Positions 14,348 through 23,416 of a stretch of 32,522 nucleotides of DNA are shown here, in pieces. The DNA lies in assembly GCF_001751245.1 (NCBI RefSeq), contig NZ_LJGU01000100.1, positions 3,884 through 36,405 of the forward strand. The letters are read 5' to 3'. This DNA comes from Streptomyces oceani. GTDB taxonomy: Bacteria > Actinomycetota > Actinomycetes > Streptomycetales > Streptomycetaceae. Both the position numbers and the translations under genes were made by a program. Position 1 is the stretch's first letter. Each line of letters starts with the position of its first letter. Under the pieces are notes generated by a model. That model was not told where the DNA came from, did not search any database, and saw only the letters and a list, made by a program, of their open reading frames with translations.

Positions 14348-14938
14348 GTGACCATCGAGATGTCCGACAGGATCGACATGGCCGAGGCTGACCCATCTGG
14401 ACTGGACGAGCAGCTGGCGCTCCTGGAGCAGATGACGATCCCCGAGGGCTACAAGGCCGAGATCGTGGGAGGGGCCGTCGTCGTGTCGCCGCGGCGGAAG
14501 AAGCACTGGAGGATCATCGAGTTGGTGCTCCTTCAATTGAAGAGGACCTTTGGTGAAGAGGCCAACACGCTTTCGGATGTTCTGTTGCCCTTGCCGGGCC
14601 GTGGCAACAGTTTTTCCCCGGATCTGCTGAAGCTCTCAGATACGGCGGATGCTGATGAGTCCGATTCGGTGAATTATCAGGATGTCGAGTTGGTGGTCGA
14701 GGTCATCTCCCGACAGACCAGGGGTAACGACTACGGCCCCAAGTGCGAGGTGTACGCGTCCGCCCAGGTGCCGATCTATCTGATCGCCGATCCGTACACC
14801 GGCAAGTGCCACGCCTTCGGACGTCCCAACGGTGAGACGTACGAGAACGAACTGACAGTGAAGTTCGGAGAGGATCTGGACCTCACCACGCTGGGCATGG
14901 AACTTCGACTGGAGACGAAGAAGTTCCCGCTGGAGTGA
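14348..14938 (+). CDS. Uma2-family (DUF820) restriction-endonuclease-fold protein
   Basis: 196 residues. The start is GTG 14348 with GGGGAGGAG at 14332-14340; an internal ATG at 14360 is possible but lacks a comparable site. The Uma2 order is clear: IPEGYKAEIVGGAVVVSP (31-48), RIIELVLLQLKRTF, LPLPGRGNSFSPDLLKLSD with Asp92, then VELVVEVISRQTRGNDYGPKCEVYA with Glu118 and Lys132, and VPIYLIADPYTGKCHAF. The Asp92/Glu118/Lys132 set fits a PD-(D/E)xK nuclease core. The biological target of Uma2 proteins is poorly known. Base composition between about 14530 and 14690 is visibly lower in GC than in its neighbours (for example CTTCAATTGAAG), which suggests acquisition by transfer. Confidence 0.8.
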   Translation: MTIEMSDRIDMAEADPSGLDEQLALLEQMTIPEGYKAEIVGGAVVVSPRRKKHWRIIELVLLQLKRTFGEEANTLSDVLLPLPGRGNSFSPDLLKLSDTADADESDSVNYQDVELVVEVISRQTRGNDYGPKCEVYASAQVPIYLIADPYTGKCHAFGRPNGETYENELTVKFGEDLDLTTLGMELRLETKKFPLE

Positions 14939-15008
14939 CCATGGCCTCCGGCCGGCTGGCGGTCAAGCGCCGTTGACCTCGACGGGAGTGCTGGCCAGAC
15001 TGCCCGCC

Positions 15009-15755
15009 ATGACGATCACCGCTTGCCGTACGCGCACCCTGTCCAGGTCCGTGGCCGCGCTCAGGTCCGCCGCGGACACCCTGACCCGTCCCGACGGCCA
15101 CGGCCGGGCGGCGCTGGTGGCGTACGGCGCGCTCTCGACCGTCGACCTGCTGGCGACCGCCCGGTCCCCGCGCGGCGCCGCACGGGCCGCGAAGCCGCTG
15201 CTGATGCCGGCGCTGGCGGCGTACGCGGCACGGCGGCGTACGGACCGCGCGCGGCCGCTGCCCAGGCGGCTGACCGTGGGGCTCGGCTGCGCCACCGCCG
15301 GGGACGCGGCGCTGCTGGCGGACGAGCACGAGCCGGCGTTCCTGCTCGGGATGGCCGCGTTCCTGGGCACCCAGGTCAGCTACACCGCCGGCCTGGCCGG
15401 AGTCGGCGGGTTGCGCGGGCTGCGGGCCCGGCCGGGTGTGGCGGTGGGCTGCCTCGCGGCGTGGGCGGCGGTGAACGCCGCGCTCGCCCCGGCGCTGGAG
15501 CGGCGGCTCCGGCTTCCGGTCGCGGGATACAGCCTCGCGATCGCGGCGATGGGCGCCACCGCGTACGGGGTCGGCGGCGACGTGGCGGTGGGGGCGACAT
15601 CGTTCCTCGCCTCGGACCTGCTGATCGGGTTGCAGGCGGCCGGCGTGGAGTTCCCCACGCAGGAGGTGCTGGTGATGGCGGGCTACATCCTCGGCCAGTA
15701 CCTGCTGGTGACCGGCTGGCTGGACCGGCTGGACGAGGCGGACACGGTGCTCTGA
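15009..15755 (+). CDS. YhhN-family membrane protein (lysoplasmalogenase-like)
   Basis: 248 residues from ATG 15009. Start choice is uncertain: GTG 14988 and TTG 14973 are in frame and none has a strong ribosome-binding site. The protein is mostly hydrophobic, with about seven or eight membrane helices. YhhN features visible are AAKPLLMPALAAYAARRR near the N-terminus, LGCATAGDAALLADEHEPAFLLGMAAFLGTQVSY in the middle, and GATSFLASDLLIGLQAAG followed by MAGYILGQYLLVTGWLDRL at the end. The spacing of conserved Lys, Asp and Asp residues fits the family, which includes eukaryotic TMEM86 lysoplasmalogenases. Lysoplasmalogen hydrolysis has not been shown for actinobacterial members, so the substrate is an inference. 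A cytochrome P450 gene begins 30 bp downstream on the same strand. Confidence 0.75.
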   Translation: MTITACRTRTLSRSVAALRSAADTLTRPDGHGRAALVAYGALSTVDLLATARSPRGAARAAKPLLMPALAAYAARRRTDRARPLPRRLTVGLGCATAGDAALLADEHEPAFLLGMAAFLGTQVSYTAGLAGVGGLRGLRARPGVAVGCLAAWAAVNAALAPALERRLRLPVAGYSLAIAAMGATAYGVGGDVAVGATSFLASDLLIGLQAAGVEFPTQEVLVMAGYILGQYLLVTGWLDRLDEADTVL

Positions 15756-15785
15756 GGCCGGTCGGCCGCCGGATACGGTCGGGGC

Positions 15786-17084
15786 GTGCACGAGGAGAAC
15801 ACCGCGCCGACACCGCCACCCGCGTCCGTACGACCGTCGCCGCCCGGGTCCGAATCCCCCGGGCCGGAGGTGCCGGCGCTCTTCGGCTGGGAGTTCGCGA
15901 CCGACCCGTACCCCGCGTACGCCTGGCTGCGCCAGCACGCGCCCGTACGACGCACCGAACTGCCCAGCGGGGTGGAGGCGTGGCTGGTCACCCGGTACGC
16001 CGACGCCCGCCAGGCGCTCGCGGACCAGCGGCTCAGCAAGAACCCCGGGCGGCACAGCGAACAGGCGCACGGCAAGGGCAAGGTGGGCATCCCCGGTGAG
16101 CGCGGCGCGAACCTGATGACGCACCTGCTCAACATCGACCCGCCGGACCACACCCGGCTGCGGCGGCTGGTCTCGCAGGCGTTCACGCCCCGCAGGGTGG
16201 CCGCGTTCGAGCCGCGGGTGCGGGAGCTGACCGACCGGTTGATCGACGCCTTCGCGGAGCGCGGCGAGTCGGATCTGATCCACGAGTTCGCGTTCCCGCT
16301 GCCGATCTACGCCATCTGCGACATGCTCGGCGTCCCCGCCCAGGACCAGGACGACTTCCGGGACTGGGCGGCCATGATGATCCGGCACGGTGGCGGTCCG
16401 CGGGGCGGCGTGGGGCGTGCCGTGAAGAAGATGCGCGGCTATCTGGCGGAACTGATCCACCGTAAGCGGCTGGAGCCCGGCGACGACCTGATCTCCGACC
16501 TGATCCGGGCGTCCGACCACGGGGAGCAGCTGTCCGAGAACGAGGCCGCGGCCATGGCGTTCATCCTGCTCTTCGCCGGCTTCGAGACGACCGTCAACCT
16601 GATCGGGAACGGCACGCTCGCGCTGCTGCGGCATCCGGCGCAGCGTGCCCGGTTCCAGCGCGCGGCGGAGGCCGGTGACGAGGGCGAACTGGGCTCCTCG
16701 GTGGAGGAGTTGCTGCGGTACGACGGCCCGGTCGAGATGGCGACCTGGCGCTTCGCCACCGAGCCGGTGGAGCTGGCCGGGCAGCGGATAGGCACCGGGG
16801 ACCCGGTGCTGGTGGTGTTGGCGGCGGCGGACCGGGACCCCGCGAAGTTCAACCAGCCGGACGTACTCGACCTGGCGCGGCGGGACAACCAGCACCTTGG
16901 TTACGGGCACGGCATCCACTACTGTCTCGGCGCCCCACTGGCCCGACTTGAGGGACGGGTGGCTCTCGGTACGCTCTTCCGCCGCCTGCCGGATCTCCAA
17001 CTTGCTGCGGATACGGGTGATTTGCGCTGGCGCGGCGGGCTCATCATGCGTGGATTGCGCAGTTTGCCCGTTACTTTCGCGTGA
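15786..17084 (+). CDS. Cytochrome P450, CYP107-like
   Basis: 432 residues from GTG 15786. All P450 landmarks are intact: substrate-region LMTHLLNIDPPDHTRLRRLVSQAFTPRRV, I-helix AGFETT (264-269), K-helix ExxR in VEELLRYDG, the following ATWRFA segment, and the heme loop GYGHGIHYCLGAPLARLEG with axial Cys380. The protein is soluble, as is usual for bacterial class I P450s, and needs separate ferredoxin and reductase partners. Family placement near CYP107 is by overall motif wording. From memory, the S. coelicolor P450 at this map position (CYP107U1) has been linked to sporulation; whether this copy does the same is unknown. It is flanked by a YhhN membrane protein and Rpf genes rather than by a biosynthetic cluster. 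Confidence 0.93.
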   Translation: MHEENTAPTPPPASVRPSPPGSESPGPEVPALFGWEFATDPYPAYAWLRQHAPVRRTELPSGVEAWLVTRYADARQALADQRLSKNPGRHSEQAHGKGKVGIPGERGANLMTHLLNIDPPDHTRLRRLVSQAFTPRRVAAFEPRVRELTDRLIDAFAERGESDLIHEFAFPLPIYAICDMLGVPAQDQDDFRDWAAMMIRHGGGPRGGVGRAVKKMRGYLAELIHRKRLEPGDDLISDLIRASDHGEQLSENEAAAMAFILLFAGFETTVNLIGNGTLALLRHPAQRARFQRAAEAGDEGELGSSVEELLRYDGPVEMATWRFATEPVELAGQRIGTGDPVLVVLAAADRDPAKFNQPDVLDLARRDNQHLGYGHGIHYCLGAPLARLEGRVALGTLFRRLPDLQLAADTGDLRWRGGLIMRGLRSLPVTFA

Positions 17085-17100
17085 TCCACGCGACATTGGC

Positions 17101-17129
17101 TTGAGACGGACGCGGCTCGACGCTACGTT
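17101..17129 (+). promoter_or_regulatory. Candidate housekeeping promoter for the LysM-Rpf gene
   Basis: TTGAGA (17101-17106), a 17-bp spacer and TACGTT (17124-17129) make a good HrdB-type match. Transcription would start near 17136, giving a leader of about 48 nt before the ATG at 17184, which has AGGTAGG as its ribosome-binding site. Confidence 0.5.
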
Positions 17130-17183
17130 CGAGCACCGACGAGCTGTCGTAGGGCAGACGCCACCAAGAAGGTAGGACACCAC

Positions 17184-18206
17184 ATGCGTTCGGGTAACGG
17201 CCGGCACCGACGACCCCGCCAAGCCCCCGCTTTCGTCGTGGCGGCGGGAGTCACGGGCGCGGGTATCGCGATGCCGTTGTTGGGCGTGGGCTCCGCACAG
17301 GCCGCCGATCCGGGTACCTGGGACCGAGTCGCCGAGTGTGAGAGCGGCGGTCTGTGGAGTTCCAACTCCGGTAACGGCTACTACGGCGGGCTGCAACTCA
17401 CCCTGGACATGTGGGAGGAGCACGGCGGTACGGAGTTCGCGGAGCGCCCGGACCTGGCCAGCCGTACGCAGCAGATCACCATCGCGGACAAGATTCTGGC
17501 GGAGCGCGGGCCGAGCGCCTGGCCCAGCTGCTCCGCGACCTCGGGCCTGACGGACGGGACGGGCGACGGCACTGACGGCGGCGTGGACGGCGGGACGGAG
17601 GGGGACCCCGGTTCCGAGTCGCCGACCGAGTCGCCCAGCGCGCCGGACGAGCCGGACCAGCCGGGAGACGCCCCGCCGAGCCCGGAGCCCAGCGATCCCT
17701 CGGAGCCCTCGGACCCGACCGCGTCGCCGGAGCCCAGCCAGCCCCCGGAGTCCACCGAGCCGGCCGAGCCTACGGAGCCCAGCCAACCCCCGGAGCCCAG
17801 CCAACCCCCGGAGTCCACGGAGCCGAGCGCGCCCTCCGAGCCGGGCACCCCCAGCCCGTCCCAGCCGGACGGTTCCACGGAGCCCTCCGAGCGACCGGAC
17901 GGTGCGGACTCCGCCCCGCCGACCCCGCCCCGCGGTGGCGAGGGCACCGGAAAGCACCGTGGTCAGCCGGACGAGCGGGAGCGCGCCGAGCCGGAGCACC
18001 CCTCGCGCGGTGACGACGGCCAGCGCGGTGGCGGGGAGCACCGACGGGACGGCGACAACTACCGCGTCCAGCACGGCGACTCGCTCTCCGCGATCGCCTC
18101 CGACCTCGAGATCGAGGGCGGTTGGACAACGCTGTACGAGAAGAACCGCGACGAGGTGGGCTCGGACCCGGATCTGATCCTCCCCGGGCAGCAGTTGCGG
18201 CTGTGA
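17184..18206 (+). CDS. Secreted resuscitation-promoting factor with LysM domain
   Basis: 340 residues, ATG at 17184. A basic N-terminus (GRHRRPRQ) and hydrophobic core form a signal peptide with likely cleavage after AQA (40/41). The Rpf domain (about 41-118) begins GTWDRVAECESGGLW, with catalytic Glu53 in the CESGG motif, Cys52 and Cys116 for a disulfide, and GNGYYGGLQL. Rpf domains are lysozyme/transglycosylase-like enzymes that cut peptidoglycan and promote germination or exit from dormancy. Residues 120-290 are a long low-complexity linker of Glu-Pro-Ser repeats (SEPSDP, SQPPEP, PESTEP), suited to spanning the cell wall. A C-terminal LysM domain (about 293-340; YRVQHGDSLSAIASDL to ILPGQQLRL) binds peptidoglycan. 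A second, shorter Rpf gene follows. Confidence 0.93.
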   Translation: MRSGNGRHRRPRQAPAFVVAAGVTGAGIAMPLLGVGSAQAADPGTWDRVAECESGGLWSSNSGNGYYGGLQLTLDMWEEHGGTEFAERPDLASRTQQITIADKILAERGPSAWPSCSATSGLTDGTGDGTDGGVDGGTEGDPGSESPTESPSAPDEPDQPGDAPPSPEPSDPSEPSDPTASPEPSQPPESTEPAEPTEPSQPPEPSQPPESTEPSAPSEPGTPSPSQPDGSTEPSERPDGADSAPPTPPRGGEGTGKHRGQPDERERAEPEHPSRGDDGQRGGGEHRRDGDNYRVQHGDSLSAIASDLEIEGGWTTLYEKNRDEVGSDPDLILPGQQLRL

Positions 18207-18829
<623 letters not shown>

Positions 18830-18858
18830 GCCCGACCCGGAGTCCGAGACCCGAGGAG

Positions 18859-18900
18859 AACACTCCGTCGCGGAGGCACATCGCAGCGGAGTGTTTTCTT
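18859..18900 (+). terminator. Strong intrinsic terminator between rpf and eno
   Basis: AACACTCCG (18859-18867) and CGGAGTGTT (18887-18895) form a perfect 9-bp stem with a 19-nt loop, followed by TTCTTT-type sequence (GTGTTTTCTTTA). This is a classic stem plus U tract, unusual in such GC-rich DNA. It lies 29 bp after the short rpf stop and about 80 bp before the enolase start, insulating eno from the upstream genes. Confidence 0.85.
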
Positions 18901-18905
18901 TATGA

Positions 18906-20261
<1,356 letters not shown>

Positions 20262-20355
20262 GGGCGCCCTCGGCCCGAGCGTGGCCGGGTGACCCCGGTC
20301 GTGGTCGATCAGCGCACTGTGGCTGACGCGGCGGTCGCGGTTGATGCGGCACTCG

Positions 20356-20405
20356 GTACGGATGTCCCCGCCCCCGTTCCCGTACGGTGGCGGGGACATC
20401 CGTAC
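20356..20405. terminator. 17-bp perfect inverted repeat between eno and divIC
   Basis: GTACGGATGTCCCCGCC (20356-20372) and GGCGGGGACATCCGTAC (20389-20405) are perfectly complementary, with a 16-nt loop. The repeat lies 95 bp after the eno stop and 39 bp before the divIC GTG. Its stability suggests a U-less terminator for eno, but its closeness to divIC means it could also fold in the divIC leader. Confidence 0.65.
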
Positions 20406-20443
20406 AGGACGCGCCAGCGCGCACGCGACGACAGGGGAGAGAC

Positions 20444-20911
20444 GTGCCCGCGGACCGGTTCTCGACCGCGACCAGGCTCAGGACACTCGGCACTCAGGCC
20501 GCCGAACGGGTCTACCGCGCGCAGAACCGCCGGATCCGCACCCCCGGCCGCAGCCGGCTGACCGGCCGGGCCGCGCTGCTCGCGGTGGTGGTGTGCTCCT
20601 TGGTGGTGGCGCTGGCCTACCCGCTCCGGCAGTACGTCTCGCAGCGCGCCGAGATCGACGACCAGCGTCGGCAGGCCCAGGAGACGCGGGAGCGGGTGCG
20701 TGAGCTGCGCGAGCTGAAGGCACGCTGGCAGGACGAGGCGTACGTGGAGCAACAGGCCCGGCGGCACCTGCACTTCGTACGCCCCGACGAGGTCAGCTAC
20801 GTCATGCGGGACGGCAGCGCGGGCATCCGGCCGCCGAAGGACCACGGCGGTTCGGACCGGCCGTGGTACGAGAACCTCTGGGACGAGGTCGACTCGGCGG
20901 ACGGCGGCTGA
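20444..20911 (+). CDS. divIC: Divisome protein DivIC/FtsB
   Basis: 155 residues, GTG at 20444 with GGGGAGA at 20434-20440. Layout is that of septum-formation initiators: a basic cytosolic N-terminus (1-40), one membrane helix (about 42-60, AALLAVVVCSLVVALAYPL), and a predicted coiled coil (about 63-95, RQYVSQRAEIDDQRRQAQE...RVRELRELKARW). The family-typical DEAYVEQQARRHLHFVRPDEVSYV follows, then an acidic tail. It acts at the cell-division site with FtsL and FtsQ (DivIB). In Streptomyces, where division is needed only for sporulation and cross-walls, this gene is located after eno as here. An internal loop-rich tail (GIRPPKDHGGSDRPWYENLW) ends the protein. Confidence 0.93.
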   Translation: MPADRFSTATRLRTLGTQAAERVYRAQNRRIRTPGRSRLTGRAALLAVVVCSLVVALAYPLRQYVSQRAEIDDQRRQAQETRERVRELRELKARWQDEAYVEQQARRHLHFVRPDEVSYVMRDGSAGIRPPKDHGGSDRPWYENLWDEVDSADGG

Positions 20912-20923
20912 GCCACGCCCGAG

Positions 20924-20967
20924 CCGTGCGAGCCCGGCGCCCGTGCGAGCGCGGCGCCCGTGCGAGC
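20924..20967. repeat. Three copies of CCGTGCGAGC at 17-bp spacing
   Basis: CCGTGCGAGC occurs at 20924-20933, 20941-20950 and 20958-20967, in a 17-bp tandem array between divIC and the DUF501 gene. Intervening bases (CCGGCGC, GCGGCGC) are also similar. It lies in a 161-bp gap with no gene. Function is unknown; simple slippage or a tandem binding site would both fit. Confidence 0.6.
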
Positions 20968-21072
20968 CCGCGCCCCACGACCCGGCCGCCCTGGCAGGAT
21001 GACCTGCCGACGCCCGCGTACCCCCGCGGCAGAGCCGCCCGCCAGCCCACCGAGCGAAGAGAAGCCACAGCG

Positions 21073-21636
21073 ATGGACACCCCGCCACCCCAGACCGAGC
21101 CCACCGAGCCCACCGCGGCGGACATCGCGGCCTTCCAGCAGCAGCTCGGCCGCCCACCGCGCGGCCTGCGCGCCATCGCGCACCGCTGCCCCTGCGGCCA
21201 ACCGGACGTGGTGGAGACCGCACCGCGGCTGCCCGACGGCACGCCCTTCCCCACCACGTACTACCTGACCTGCCCTCGGGCGGCCTCCGCCATCGGCACC
21301 CTGGAGGCCGACGGCGTGATGCGGGAGATGACCGCACGGCTGGCCGACGACCCGGAGCTGGCCGCGGCGTACCGCGCGGCGCACGAGGACTACCTGGCCC
21401 GGCGGGACGCCATAGAGGAGCTGGTGGGCTTCCCCAGCGCGGGCGGCATGCCGCACCGGGTGAAGTGCCTGCACGTGCTGGTCGCCCACTCGTTGGTGGC
21501 CGGGCCCGGCGTGAACCCGCTGGGCGACGAGGCGTTGGTCATGCTGCCCGAGTGGTGGCGCAAGGGGCCGTGCGTACGACCCGACACCACCGCTGACCCC
21601 GGGTCGGCACCCGGAACGGAGGGGGACGCGTCATGA
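21073..21636 (+). CDS. DUF501 family protein
   Basis: 187 residues from ATG 21073 (weak purine-rich GAAGAGAAG upstream). The N-terminus is Pro/Thr-rich; the DUF501 core starts TAADIAAFQQQLGRPPRGL (14-32) and continues AIAHRCPCGQPDVVETAPRLPDGTPFPTTYYLTCPRAA (35-71), GTLEADGVMREM, FPSAGGMPHRVKCLHVLVAHSLVAG, and LGDEALVMLPEWW. Conserved Cys39, Cys41 and Cys67 together with Cys and His in the VKCLHVLVAH segment suggest metal binding. Function is unknown for the family, but it is regularly placed between divIC and ppx in actinobacteria. Its stop overlaps the ppx start by 4 bp (ATGA), so the two are probably translationally coupled. Confidence 0.85.
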   Translation: MDTPPPQTEPTEPTAADIAAFQQQLGRPPRGLRAIAHRCPCGQPDVVETAPRLPDGTPFPTTYYLTCPRAASAIGTLEADGVMREMTARLADDPELAAAYRAAHEDYLARRDAIEELVGFPSAGGMPHRVKCLHVLVAHSLVAGPGVNPLGDEALVMLPEWWRKGPCVRPDTTADPGSAPGTEGDAS

Positions 21637-22574
21637 GCCGCCGGACCCGTGTCGCCGCCGTGGACTGCGGCACCAACTCGATCCGCCTGCTGGTCGCCGA
21701 CGTCGACCCGGACACCGGCGAACTCACCCCGCTGGACCGCCGGATGGAGATCGTCCGGCTGGGCCAGGACGTCGACCGTACGGGCCGGCTCGCCCCCGAG
21801 GCGCTGGAGCGCACTTTCGCCGCCTGCCGCCGGTACGCCGCGATCATCCGCGAACTCGGTGCCGAACGGGTCCGGTTCGCCGCCACCTCGGCTTCCCGGG
21901 ACGCGGAGAACCGGCGGGAGTTCCAGCGCGGCGTCGTCGAGATCCTCGGCACCGAACCGGAGGTGATCACCGGTGACCAGGAGGCGGCGTTCTCCTTCAC
22001 CGGCGCCACCCGGGAACTCACCGGAGGCTCGTACGACAAGCCGTACCTGGTGGTCGACATCGGCGGCGGTTCCACCGAGTTCGTGCTCGGTGACGCGTCG
22101 GTGCGCGCGGCGCGCTCGGTCGACATCGGCTGCGTACGGCTCACCGAACGGCACCGGCTGGCCGACCCGGTGACGGACGAGCAGGTCCGTGCCATGCGGG
22201 CGGACATCGAGGCGGCGCTGGACCTGGCCGGCGAGACGGTGCCGCTCACCGAGGCCCGTACGCTCGTCGGCCTCGCCGGTACGGTTACCACGGTGGCCGG
22301 CATCGACCTCGGGCTGGACGCCTACGACGCCGCGGCGATCCACCACTCCCGACTGACCCGGCAGCGGGTCGCCGCGATCTCCGAGCGGCTGCTGCGCTCC
22401 ACACACGCGGAACGGGCCGCGATCCCCGTGATGCACCCGGGCCGGATCGACGTGATCGCCGCGGGCGCGCTCGTGCTGCTGACGGTCATGGAGCGGGCGG
22501 ACGTACCGGAGGTGCTGGTGAGCGAGCACGACATCCTGGACGGCATCGCGCACAGCTGCGCTGCCGCGGAGTAG
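21633..22574 (+). CDS. ppx: Ppx/GppA family phosphatase (exopolyphosphatase)
   Basis: 313 residues, ATG at 21633 overlapping the DUF501 stop. The actin/Hsp70-fold phosphate loops are present: VAAVDCGTNSIRLLVADV (6-23), VRFAATSASRDAENRREF, ITGDQEAAFSFTGA with the conserved acidic residue, and VVDIGGGSTEFVLG. The protein ends in the adenosine-motif region (MHPGRIDVIAAGALVLLTVM, SEHDILDGIA). It is the short form, without the C-terminal HD domain of E. coli Ppx. Expected activity is removal of terminal phosphate from polyphosphate and/or hydrolysis of pppGpp. Which of the two predominates cannot be told from sequence. Confidence 0.92.
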   Translation: MSRRTRVAAVDCGTNSIRLLVADVDPDTGELTPLDRRMEIVRLGQDVDRTGRLAPEALERTFAACRRYAAIIRELGAERVRFAATSASRDAENRREFQRGVVEILGTEPEVITGDQEAAFSFTGATRELTGGSYDKPYLVVDIGGGSTEFVLGDASVRAARSVDIGCVRLTERHRLADPVTDEQVRAMRADIEAALDLAGETVPLTEARTLVGLAGTVTTVAGIDLGLDAYDAAAIHHSRLTRQRVAAISERLLRSTHAERAAIPVMHPGRIDVIAAGALVLLTVMERADVPEVLVSEHDILDGIAHSCAAAE

Positions 22575-22610
22575 GTACTGAGCCGCGGCGATGCGCGGAG
22601 CGCCCCCTCC

Positions 22611-22638
22611 GGCGGCCGGCATCGGCGAACCGGCCGGC
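22611..22638. terminator. Possible bidirectional terminator between ppx and a minus-strand gene
   Basis: GGCGGCCGG (22611-22619) and CCGGCCGGC (22630-22638) pair with one mismatch around a 10-nt loop, in the convergent gap between ppx and the small minus-strand gene. No U tract is seen, so it may serve both directions or be only GC-rich chance structure. Confidence 0.4.
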
Positions 22639-22662
22639 AGCGGGTGGGTGAGTGGCGAACGG

Positions 22663-22923
22663 TCACGGCTTGGGCTCCCGGATGTGGTCGAGTGGGGTGG
22701 TCCACTCCTGGCCGCCGCCTTGGGGCGGGCGGAGCCACGCCACCGGCGGTCCGTCCCCGGGGATGGCGGTCAGGGTCCGTGACGCCGCCGGGTTGACCTC
22801 GGGACATACGGCCGTCAGTCGGCCGGTGAGGTCGTGCAGGGTGTCGTGCACGAGGTGCCCGAGAAGCGGGTGGTCGTGGTGAAACAGGCTCAACGGGCGT
22901 CCGTATGCCTGGTGGCCGCTCAT
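22663..22923 (-). CDS. Small protein with TGR...LRPxxGGG.EW motif (gene B of a coupled pair)
   Basis: 86 residues. Its ATG (22921-22923) overlaps the stop of gene A (ATGA), and no clear ribosome-binding site is present, so translation is probably coupled. The core HDTLHDLTGRLTAVCPEV (26-43) then VAWLRPPQGGGQEWTTPLDHIR (61-82) matches a class of small Streptomyces proteins often found near XRE/DUF397 genes. The pattern, a D-x-T-G-R turn, a variable loop, a hydrophobic strand, GGG-x-EW and a terminal D-x-IR, suggests a small beta-barrel. Gene A shows the same pattern in degenerate form. Function is unknown. The neighbouring divergent XRE regulator suggests common control. Confidence 0.7.
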   Translation of the reverse strand: MSGHQAYGRPLSLFHHDHPLLGHLVHDTLHDLTGRLTAVCPEVNPAASRTLTAIPGDGPPVAWLRPPQGGGQEWTTPLDHIREPKP

Positions 22924-23159
22924 CGGGGGTCCGCCTGCCGCAGGTCGGCCACGGCCGCCCACCAGGCGGGCTCGCCACCGCCAACGGGTCGCAACAGCAC
23001 GCGCGTCGGGTGGTCTATCACTTCGGTACGGACCGCCCCCAGGTCGTCTTGGAGGAGCTGCACCACGCCGGTGCGACCGGTGTGGCCGTCCAGCGCGCGG
23101 ACACCGACGGACAACCACGAGTGGGCGACCGTGCGCGGTGTTGGCTGTGGTGTGGTCAT
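22920..23159 (-). CDS. Small protein related to its overlapping partner (gene A of a coupled pair)
   Basis: 79 residues from the ATG at 23159, chosen over the ATG at 23165 because GAGG lies at a normal distance from the former. The sequence runs RTVAHSWLSVGVRALDGHTGRTGVV (9-33), VIDHPTRVLLRPVGGGEPAWWAAVADLR (47-74). The GHTGR turn, the V-LLRP strand, GGG followed by Trp, and the closing DLR parallel gene B, so the pair probably arose by tandem duplication. The stop overlaps the gene B start. No signal peptide or membrane helix is present. Function is unknown. Confidence 0.7.
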   Translation of the reverse strand: MTTPQPTPRTVAHSWLSVGVRALDGHTGRTGVVQLLQDDLGAVRTEVIDHPTRVLLRPVGGGEPAWWAAVADLRQADPR

Positions 23160-23276
23160 CGCCATCGCCTCGTTCTTCGGGCATGCGGGATGAGGGGGAC
23201 CGGTGGATCAGCAGAGGCTGAACCGGCTGGTTCCCAGGACCCGTTCACGGTGACCGGTGACACAATGAGTCGGCAA

Positions 23277-23302
23277 GTGAATCCACAGTGATTCACTCAC
23301 TG
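23277..23302. promoter_or_regulatory. Overlapping inverted repeats in the divergent promoter region
   Basis: GTGAATC (23277-23283) pairs with GATTCAC (23290-23296), and CAGTGA (23286-23291) pairs with TCACTG (23297-23302). The two palindromes interlock and lie between the small-gene pair and the XRE gene, where both promoters are expected. Alternative pairing or two operator sites are possible. Confidence 0.45.
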
Positions 23303-23340
23303 GGCGAAAGATGGCACATGCCAACGCGTGCACATGCTCT

Positions 23341-23366
23341 GTCGCACTGAGCAAATCCAGTGCGAC
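23341..23366. promoter_or_regulatory. Perfect 9-bp inverted repeat upstream of XRE gene
   Basis: GTCGCACTG (23341-23349) and CAGTGCGAC (23358-23366) are perfect inverted copies with an 8-nt A-rich centre, 51 bp ahead of the XRE start. The size and spacing fit an operator for a helix-turn-helix dimer, possibly autoregulation by the XRE protein. Confidence 0.55.
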
Positions 23367-23416
23367 ACTGCGCACATCGCCATGAAAAGCAGGAAGTTGG
23401 CCAGGAAGGCGGGCAC

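Noticed and set aside
22663..23184. One 173-codon minus-strand gene instead of two small genes
   Set aside because: The N-terminal half of that frame is Arg/Pro/Gly-rich without motif, while the other frame over 22920-23159 has the family motif and ends in an ATGA overlap with the gene that starts at 22923.
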